From Notamacropus eugenii (taxonomy: Eukaryota > Chordata > Mammalia > Diprotodontia > Macropodidae), in assembly GCF_028372415.1 (NCBI RefSeq), contig NC_092872.1, positions 388,328,853 through 388,392,852 of the forward strand: a DNA stretch of 64,000 nucleotides. Direction: 5' to 3'. Shown one piece after another: positions 56,160 through 64,000 of the stretch. Below the pieces are notes generated by a model. That model was not told the origin of the DNA, did no database searches, and was given only the letters and a program-made list of their open reading frames with translations. Position 1 is the stretch's first letter, and every line of letters starts with the position of its first letter. A program made the translations under genes and the position numbers.

Positions 56160-56279
56160 CTACAGAAAAAAAAATACACTTTTCATAAGATATCTGCCAT
56201 TTAGTATTTTAAATTTATCAATAGTAACTATAATGTAATGTAACTATTGTACAGTACTTATCCTTCTAACTTTCTTGTT

Positions 56280-56915
56280 TCTATCAATGTAATGGTTGGT
56301 ATTTCAGAGTCATTTTTTTATTCCTCTCCCTCCCCCGCCATCTAAAACTCATTAGATGCTCTACATTTTAGTACTATCTCGACTTATACTTTACTCCCTT
56401 TCCCCACTGCCAATCTGAGAATGGGTTTTTGTCTCTTTAAACCTAGATTATTATAATGCTCTTCTAATTGATAACTTTATTTTTTATAATGCTCCTCCAT
56501 ACTCCAATTCGATCAGCATACTGCTGCTAGATAATTTTCATAATACAAAATTTTCTTCATTATCATGCTTCCCCCAAAATTCCTTAGTGGATTTCCATTT
56601 GCTTTTAACATACCATAGACGATGCATCCACCCTATGAACTCAAGCCTAATTTTCTAATTTCCTTTTCTCCTCAATATTAAATCTCTATGTTGGCCAGTA
56701 CAGTCTATTTTCTCAATATGATGTTTGCAGTCCTCCTTCCTAAAATGTGCTCTTTGTTACCCATGAAGATGTTATAAAATCTAGACAAGAACTACTTCTT
56801 TGAAAGTCAATCCTATAGTAATCTCTACATATAATTCACATGACACTTAAATGCATTGTACTACATTATTTGTTATGTCTTATCTCCTTAAGTACAGTAT
56901 ATATTCCTTAGCTTC
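56280..56915 (+). mobile_element. L2 3' region
   Basis: CCTAGATTATTATAATGCTCTTCTAATTG, CTGCTGCTAGATAATTTTC, CCTTAGTGGATTTCCATTTGC, CTCTTTGTTACCC. Sense L2, worn. Confidence 0.68.
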
Positions 56916-56929
56916 AGGTAACCATACAA

Positions 56930-57125
56930 TCACAAATTTCAAGTTGGAAGGGACCTGAGAGGTCACTAAATTCATATTCATTTTTCGTACTTTACACACG
57001 AGAAAAGGAAAACTAAGAGAGGTTAAATGACATGCCCATGATCACAAAGTTAGTTAATGTCTGGGGTAGAATCTGAACTCAGGTCTTCCTAACTCCAAGC
57101 CCGGCACTCTATCCATTGTACCACC
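56930..57125 (-). repeat. MIR-related SINE
   Basis: GTTGGAAGGGACCTGAGAGGTCACTAAATTC, GAACTCAGGTCTTCCTAACTCCAAGCCCGGCACTCTATCCATTGTACCACC. Confidence 0.85.
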
Positions 57126-57129
57126 TTGG

Positions 57130-57615
57130 TATTATACATAATATAGCATATCATATCGACTGAAGTATCCTGAGAAAAATAAGGAAGTTCTGCCCTTTAT
57201 CATGAAAAGTGGAAAGGAGGTATATAATCAGACAATTAAAACAGAGCCTTGCTTATGATTCAGTTTTTGTTTGAGGATCTCAGGCCAAGTGTCTGTTTCC
57301 ATTAGGATTTGATAGTAAGTGCTAATCACCAATCAAGGCAAGTCAGCTTCATATAAAAAAAGGAGGGGGGAGAGGGGTTATTCAATATGAAACTGAGCCT
57401 TGCTCAGGAACTGCCAGTATAATTAATACCCATTTAAGTACAAGAGCTACCAATAACCCACTGAGTATCTTTCTTCTAACAAGTATGAGGTAAGGTAAGA
57501 GGGAGGGGAAGGAATTATTTAGGGATTTGCAGAAAATATAAATAATTATTTCTGCCAGTACCAAGTAACAGCCACATAAGCAAGAAAAACAAGATGATAT
57601 TTATTCCTAGAGAAT
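57130..57615. other. Unassigned intronic sequence
   Basis: No gene or repeat recognised; includes a purine-rich run at 57357-57375. Confidence 0.35.
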
Positions 57616-57619
57616 ATAA

Positions 57620-59900
57620 GGTGAAATTCAATTCAATTCAATGAACATTTATTATGTGCTAACTACATGAACAGCCTTGAATTAGGCACTCTGGATACAG
57701 AAATAAAATTGGTCTCTACTATTAAGAAGCTAACATCCTTGGGCAGGGAAGAAGGTATAACAATCTGAACACACATAAGTAAATATAAACTATATAAAAA
57801 TACAAAGTAATTTAAAGAACAAAACAAAATTAACATTAGGGAATACAGGTAGAAACAGAAAAGGTGAAACTTGGGCAATGTCTTGAAGTAAGATAAAGAT
57901 TTTAAGAGAAGTGGTGAAGGCATACATTTCAGATAAGGAGGCCAAGATACAAAGATAGGGTCAGGAAACAAAATGTCACAGTCAAGGAACAGTCAGTAGT
58001 CCAGGTGGACTCAAATAGAGGTCTTGTAAAGCATAATAACACGAAAAAAAATTGAAAAGGGTCCCAAGAGATTGCAGCAGGCTTTAAAGCTAGGCTGAGG
58101 CTTTTATACTTCATCTTACAGGTAAAAGGGAACTAATGAAAATTTTTATGCTCTAAGCTAACCAGATTCAACCTGTATTGCAGGAAGATTATCCGGGCAG
58201 TTGTGTGGTGGCTGGACTGCAGAGGGGAAAGACTGGAAGCAGGAAGATCAATTAGGAGACTATGGTAATCATTTAGAGAAGAGGTGATGAGGACTTAGAC
58301 TAGAGGTTTCTGTGGAAAAAATGGGAATTTTTCCAGGAAGACATTTGTGTAAGTACAACTGACAATATTTTGAAGCTAACTACACACTGGAAGTGAGGGA
58401 GAAAGGAAGTCTAAGGTTGTGAACCTGGGTGAATGGAAGGATGATGTTGTCTTCAACAGAAATGATGAAGTCTGGAAAAGGGAGAGGTTTGGAAGAAAAT
58501 AAGAGTAGTGTTACTTTGGATATCCTGAGTTTGAGATGTAGAAAGTCATCAGGATGTGCAGGTAAAGATGTCCAGAGAGCAGTTGACAACACAAAAGTGA
58601 AGTTCAGGATACATATAGGATGAATATATAGATCTGAAAGTCTCTTCATTGAGATAATTACTAAACTCCTCAGAACCAATAAGAGAGAAGAGGGCAGGGC
58701 CATCAGGGTTTAGGACAGTGCCTTAAAGGATGTCCACACTTAATGAACAGGAGGAGGATCTCAATCTATCCAAGAAAACTAAGACAGAATGGTCAGGCAG
58801 GAAGAAGGAGAACTAAGAGAGATTGTCACAGAAGATGAGGGAGGAAAAGTCTCCAGAAAGCAGGGGTATTCAACAATACTGAAAATTGTAGGGATGGCAA
58901 TTAAAATAAGAAGTATGAAAAGGCCATTAGATTTAGCAGCTGAGATCTTTTGTAAGGCTGAAGAGAGTAATTTCAGTAGATTTATGGGATAAAAAGCCAG
59001 ATAGCAAAAGGCTGGAAAGTAAACAAGAGATGAAGAGATAGAGTTTATATGACCTTTGACTAAGAATCTGGCTGTGAAAAAAGAGAAGAGATACAGATAA
59101 GATGAAAGTTTAAGTAGAGCAGTGAACCAAGCACAGGTTCTTTAAAGATGGGGATAATAAGCTCTACTTCTTCAGGTTACTGGAGAAAAGGAGGTTTTCT
59201 TAAAAGAATGTCAAGAACTTCAAATAAGAAATAAAGAAAAACCACCTGAAGAGCTATAGAGGAATCCTAACTTTTGTTAGAACATTAGTCAGTTGGAGAA
59301 TGTTACACTAAAAAAGTAAAGAAGGACCATCAAACTTTTAGAGTTAAGTAATACATATGAACTTTTCTCTGTAGAGAGGAGTTGAAGCCTCTCAAGAATA
59401 AGGAATTTCTTGTGCTACAAAGAATGGGATGAATTCATAGGTGTCATAAGAAAGAGGCCTTTCAGGAACGACCAGAGAAAGAGGAAAGGCATGCTGCAGA
59501 TTCATTGCTGAAGGGTACTGAATTGGCTATTTATCAACATGAAATGAACAGAGGTTCACTATATTCCCAGAGGACATAGTTGGGAATATGACAAAGAGGG
59601 CTATGAGATTTGTCCAACCTAAGAACTTCCCTCTGACAATTTATGTGAGGACAAATAGCACAATAAGGAATCTAGAAAACACTGTTAAGAAATCTGAATT
59701 TCAGAGCAAAACACTGAAAACATTAGGCAGCATTTTTTACCAGAGCAGCCAAAGGAAGAGCATTAGAAGAAAAGAGCAGATTTTCTAAGTGCTTAGGCTG
59801 GTTAAAAAGATAGAGTATTGAGATCAGGATTTGGATTTCCAGGCCACAGATAAAAATATAGGAACAATAAGACCCATAGTCAGGATAAAATATAATAAGG
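57620..59900 (-). mobile_element. L2 element, long fragment
   Basis: Antisense 3' end TTCAATGAACATTTATTATGTGC, AGGCACTCTGGATACAGAAATAAAA, then CAGGAAGATCAATTAGGAGACTATGGTAATCATTTAGAGAAGAGGTGATGAGG and the ORF2 region (58430-58980; GTTTGAGATGTAGAAAGTCATC, GGCCATTAGATTTAGCAGC). The same order appears in 23815-25700. The right limit is approximate. Confidence 0.8.
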
Positions 59901-60249
59901 GCTGATAAGAAATCTATTTATCTGGAATCTTATGAATCTTTACATTGAAAAGGAAATGGGGGAGGAAGAGAAAACTTCTTCCCCCTCCCCTCATCTATCT
60001 ATGTCCATGAAGTTAAATAACAGAATAACTACATGTAGAAATTCATAGGAAGCAAAAATATAAGGGAGCCATTAATAAAATACATGGCACCAGACAGTTA
60101 GCTACGCACAAATGCAGTAATAAGCAAGTAATGAGTAATAAGCAAGACTAAAGATTACCATGCAAGGACTAAGGCAAATCTGTCAACACAGATATAACTG
60201 AGAATGGGTATGATGGGATATATGACTGCAATATGGTTCTGAGAGGGTA

Positions 60250-60329
60250 TAACTTATTTAAAAGTCAAGTCAACAAACATCTATTAAGAACTCACTGTGC
60301 CAAGCACTTCATGCTTAATAAGTGCTTAG
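60250..60329 (-). repeat. L2/MIR 3' terminus
   Basis: CAACAAACATCTATTAAGAACTCACTGTGCCAAGCACTTC; abuts the A-tail of the HSPA9 retrocopy. Confidence 0.6.
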
Positions 60330-62903
60330 TTTTTCTTTTTTATATTTATTTTTCAGAAAAAATCTAGAATGCATCAAAAGAACAATTACTAAGGAAGCAG
60401 GTACCTAAAGCAAAGGCTAGAAGGTGGAGAAAACAGGATGGCTTAAGTAAGTTAAAGAGCCTCACTAATCACACCTTATTTCAAAAGAATACTTTTAGAT
60501 AAAACAAAGGAAACACATCTCTTTCAATATAGCTTCTCCTTCTCTAGCAGCAGGCCATGCATGGGCAATGGATAAGGGAGTCCTCTAGTCACAGAAGATA
60601 AGTACTTGGCTAACTAGCAGGATCTGTCCTTACTGAGTCTTTTAAGGATTATGGCTCCCAACCCTCAATTTCATGACATAGTTTTGTTTCACTCCCTGGA
60701 ATTATAGTCACTGCTGCATAAAATTGTGTTGAACTTTTATAACGGTCAGGGAATCCTAACCAACCCATACCCCACAGCCATTTACATGCAACTAGAAAAT
60801 AAAAATAGGCTGAGAGTAAACATTTAGAATTTTGTATGACTATAATTACCTGTCAAATGATATTAGCTAATACACTCCCTAGGTTTACACATGAAGGAAA
60901 TTAAATAAAGAATACTGCAAAAATAGTTAATTCTGGTTTGTCCATTTCTACTCAGGAAGGTCCTTGCACCCCTTTATTTCCAAGCTTCACAAGTCTTTTC
61001 CCAATTTCTGTTTTAGTTGAGTGAAGATATTATTGTTTCCTTTCCTTCTGATCTTCCTTCTGTCCTACAGTTCTCCAGAAGTACAATTTCCATAGACTTC
61101 TCACTCAGATGTCATCTTTTTCATATACTACTTCAAAGAGCTTTAATGATGCTTGTTGGAGGGTAGGTGCTGCCAGATTGATGTTTTCTCATTTCACTAT
61201 CTTTGTCAGGTAGAAGTACTCTCATTTTAGAGATTTCTTCTTTTAGTTTGTCACACTCATCTGCTGGAAGCTGGTCTTTGAATTCTTGCATCTTTGTTTC
61301 AGTATCATGAATAATCACTTCTGCCATATTGACAGCTTCTACATGTTCTTTCTTTCTCTTGTCTTCCTTGGCATATTTCTCTGCATTCTGAACCATATTC
61401 TCAATGTTATCTTTGCTTAACCAATTAGAAGACTGGAACACAACTTGTTGTTCACATCTAGTCCCTTCAAGTTTTTCAGAAACATGCATACCATAATCCC
61501 TATACCACCAAGGCTAAATGGTCTTAAGTCTGTGGAACTTCATGCAGAGCTGGTGGAATTCCAGTCAAAGAACACTCTTCAAAAAAGTTGTTGTACGCAC
61601 ACACAGACACACACATAAAGTAGCACATCTGCAGTTACACCAGCTACACACCTCCCTGAATGGCAGTTCCGATAGCCATGGCCTCATCGGGACTGACAGC
61701 TTTACTAGGGACTCAGCCAGAGTTCTTGCACTATCTGCTGATCCTTGAGTATGTCCATGCACCATCAAGGATGATCCTCCAGTGTCACTCCTTCTGACTC
61801 AGCATCTTGCATGGCCTTCTGGCAGGGGGTAATAGCTCTCCTGCTGAGATCAGTGATGATCCTCTCTGACTGAGCTCAGGTTAGCCTTCACATTCACACA
61901 TTCTGGGCACAGAAACCTTCATAGTCAAATTAAGTGGATATCAGTCTGCACAGCAGAAGAAAGCTCACAGATGGCCTTCTCAGAGACTTTCCATACTCAC
62001 TGAAGAGCTGCAATGTCTTTGGTCAGGTCGAGTCCTATCTCTCGAACTCCTTCACAATGTGCTGTAACAAGACCTGGTCAAAATCTTCACTACCTAGAAA
62101 AGTATCCCTTTTGGCAGATTTCACCTCACATAAACCTTTCAGAATTTCCAGGATAGAAATATCAAAATTCTACCACCTAAGTTATACATAGTAATGATTT
62201 TGCCTTCATATTGTATACGCCATTAGCCAAGGTAGCAGCTAATGGGCTCATTTCACTCAAACTATATTTAGACCAGATACTTGACCAGCATCTTTGGTTG
62301 CTGAGAATCATTGAAATAAGCAAGCACAGAGGTAACAGCATTGGTGTTGAATAGGAATAAGCTTCCTATGGGCTTCTACATAGGCATCACTATAAGACAG
62401 TTTTGGAGGGGATATTTTTAATATCTTTCTGCATTTCTGGATCATCAAATCAACGATCAAAAAGGTACTTGGTGAGATAAAATGTTTGCTCGGATTGTTG
62501 ACTGCCTGCCGTTTGGGTGGCAATGCCAACAAGGCACTCACTGTCTACTATGAAGACCATGGCTGAGAGAATGTTTCTGGTACCTTTAGCATTCTCCAAA
62601 ACCTTTGCCTGATTCCCTTTCATTACTGCCACAAAGGAGTTAATTGTACCCAAATCAATACCAGTAATAGCCCCTTTGATTGCCTCTGATGCATAGTCTC
62701 ACCTTGAAATATTTGAAAAGCCTAATGACTAAGACCATTCCAGCCATCCTGAAGGAGGCTGGCAACTGGGCCCCAGGTGGTGGCTCTGGTGATGCAATTA
62801 ACTGTGGTGATGCTGGAGCTGAACATGATGGGTTGGGAGAGAAGTGGACTGAGGGTGTTGGGAGGTACGCAGCATGGCAGTTTCAGCTCGTCTAGAAATC
62901 TAT
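60330..62903 (-). pseudogene. HSPA9P: HSPA9 (mortalin, mitochondrial HSP70) processed pseudogene
   Basis: Intronless retrocopy of HSPA9 on the minus strand. The ATG aligns at 62826. The presequence remnant runs into DGWNGLSH, then ...VLENAKGTRN, PPKRQAVNNPSKHF and YVEAHRKLIP near 62370-62650. The SRRAITPCQKAMQDAE region lies near 61810-61850, and the C-terminal lid ([40 protein letters not shown]) at 61133-61489. The reading frame is broken by many stops and frameshifts. At least two deletions have occurred: about 27 codons before AYFNDSQ, and about 70 codons between the DVLLLDV-like region and GIPPA (61560-61610). The 3' UTR is retained to a minus-strand AATAAA (60345-60350) and a short A-tail (60330-60340). 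The flanks TTAATAAGTGCTTAG (left) and TTAATAAATGCTTGT (right) may be a decayed target duplication. Not a working gene. Confidence 0.93.
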
Positions 62904-63480
62904 TTAATAAATGCTTGTCGCTAATTCACGTTGCCAAGCACAGGGTAAATGCAGGGAATAACCATATAATGAAAAAGAAAGATGGTCGACTCCCAAATGG
63001 GCAAATGAATACTAGGGAGGAAAAAAGGCAGTTCATGTCCTCAAGGATTTTACACTCTAAAGAGGGAAGACTACACATTAAAAGAAAGCTTAAAGTGAGG
63101 GATGGGACAAGGTACTGGGAGCATGGGGGAGAAAGAACTTTGGAGAGTCAGAAGCAGAGTATGGAGAGGAATGAAGGCATCTCCTTAAAATAGAGATTCA
63201 GGGGATAAATTATCATCAGAGAAAGGAGGCTGAAGGGGCAGAGAGAGGGTAGAGAGATTTTTCAGGTTAAGAATGTTGCTGGGGAAGAGTAATCTTCTAG
63301 GATAGAAAACTGATGAGTCACGGTAGAGAAAAAGTCTAGAGAATCCAAGGCAACACCTCAAGAAGAAAGAAGGACAAATAGGTACGGGGAAGAAGGGTAG
63401 GAGTATATTTAAGAAAATATAATTGTATGAGAAAATCCAAGAATATGAGAACATCTGAGTGAAAAGTAACAAAGGTAGAT
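62904..63480 (-). mobile_element. L2-like fragment
   Basis: TTAATAAATGCTTGTCGCTAATTCACGTTGCCAAGCACAGG and TTCATGTCCTCAAGGATTTTACACTC are antisense L2 3'. The purine-rich remainder (63060-63420) is consistent with L2 but poorly matched. Confidence 0.5.
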
Positions 63481-64000
63481 ACAAAATTAATGCTAATCAA
63501 GAACTAAGGACTCCCCAAATTGTAAAAAAAAAGTAAACAGATAAGAAGTTTGAAGAAAAAAATCACAAGCCCACGATGGAAGGATAATATGGCAGTGAGA
63601 AAAAAAGCTGTTGACTATCCATACATCTGCTGGAGTTCCCAGCTAATAACTTCTTGATTTGTCTTAATGATAATTGCATATTTTAAAAAGAGGTGCAAAC
63701 AATAAAAGAAATGTGTATTTTGGACCTGATCCTCACCAGCAAGCAAAAACTAGTTGATATGGCAGAAATTATATGAACCTTGGGGAAAAGTGACCATACT
63801 ACCTTAAAATTTATGATACGGAAAGGAAGGAAAGGAACCATGCTTTGCATGATATAGACCTTAGATTTTAGGAGAACAGATTCATAAGAAAAGTTACGAT
63901 GCTGTGGATTAAGTAGAATAGAACAAGCAGGATACCATGGACTAAAATGCCATAGAAAGAAGTCTTCCCAGGAGGTATGGAAAGTTCTCACAAAGAAATT

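Larger units (their letters stand above)
56160..64000 (-). other. RNF145 upstream intron (partial, runs off window)
   Basis: No further RNF145 exon is visible to the right edge. The interval holds L2(+) at 56280-56915, a MIR-type SINE at 56930-57125, a long L2(-) at 57620-59900, the HSPA9 processed pseudogene at 60330-62903 and an L2-like stretch beyond. 63490-64000 has no recognised feature. Confidence 0.7.

Noticed and set aside
61133..61489. Intact-looking 118-codon frame similar to HSP70 C-terminus
   Set aside because: Part of the HSPA9 retrocopy with upstream frameshifts, stops and deletions; not an independent gene.
1..64000. CRISPR arrays, operons, phage or other prokaryotic systems
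   Set aside because: Base composition, introns and repeat content are those of a vertebrate chromosome; no regularly spaced repeats of CRISPR type.

Overview
This is vertebrate nuclear DNA, very probably from a marsupial. The evidence is the interspersed-repeat content: many tRNA-headed SINEs of the marsupial MIR/MON1/WSINE type, marsupial-type L1 and HAL1 (half-L1, ORF1-only) elements, and old L2, L3/CR1 and hAT copies. It is AT-rich, intron-rich and about 60-70% recognisable repeats. The species cannot be settled by eye. No prokaryotic, viral or CRISPR-type system is present.

Gene content is small. The only intact gene is the 3' end of RNF145 on the minus strand: three C-terminal coding exons at 56012-56159, 51799-52155 and 49293-49730, with a long 3' UTR running down to about 46.8 kb. 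These exons encode the last membrane segments and the RING-H2 domain of an ER-membrane ubiquitin ligase. The earlier exons must lie to the right of the window, so 56160-64000 is one large intron. That intron holds a near full-length processed pseudogene of HSPA9 (mitochondrial HSP70/mortalin) at about 60330-62903, in the same orientation as RNF145.

The left 46 kb is intergenic, downstream of RNF145. In human the neighbour on this side is EBF1; no EBF1 exon is seen here. The region is a layered record of transposition. 1-2.2 kb: minus-strand L1 with an internal deletion. 2.9-3.6 and 14.0-15.2 kb: two copies of a DNA transposon with unusually long (about 175-190 bp) inverted repeats. 9.2-13.9 kb: old L1(+) split by a complete HAL1 (9646-12430, 11-bp target duplication) and by an L3/CR1 that itself holds a SINE. 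17.8-22.6 kb: old HAL1(+) split by a complete HAL1 on the minus strand (17890-20616, 12-bp duplication). 23.8-25.7 kb: L2(-). 26.1-27.0 kb: a SINE split by a 646-bp TA-target transposon. 35.5-40.8 kb: one L3/CR1(+) split by a 3.3-kb rearranged L1(-) and a SINE. 42.6-44.0 kb: L2(+). 44.1-45.3 kb: deleted HAL1/L1(+).

Between these lie repeat-poor stretches (4.3-5.3, 28.1-29.2, 29.7-30.7, 31.0-32.0, 33.3-35.4 and 41.1-42.2 kb) that could hold regulatory DNA; sequence alone cannot show this. The most rewarding items are the two HAL1 copies with precise duplications and mapped ORF1 lesions, the long-TIR transposon family, the nested insertions that give relative ages, a 287-bp hAT element with an 8-bp duplication in an RNF145 intron, and the HSPA9 retrocopy.
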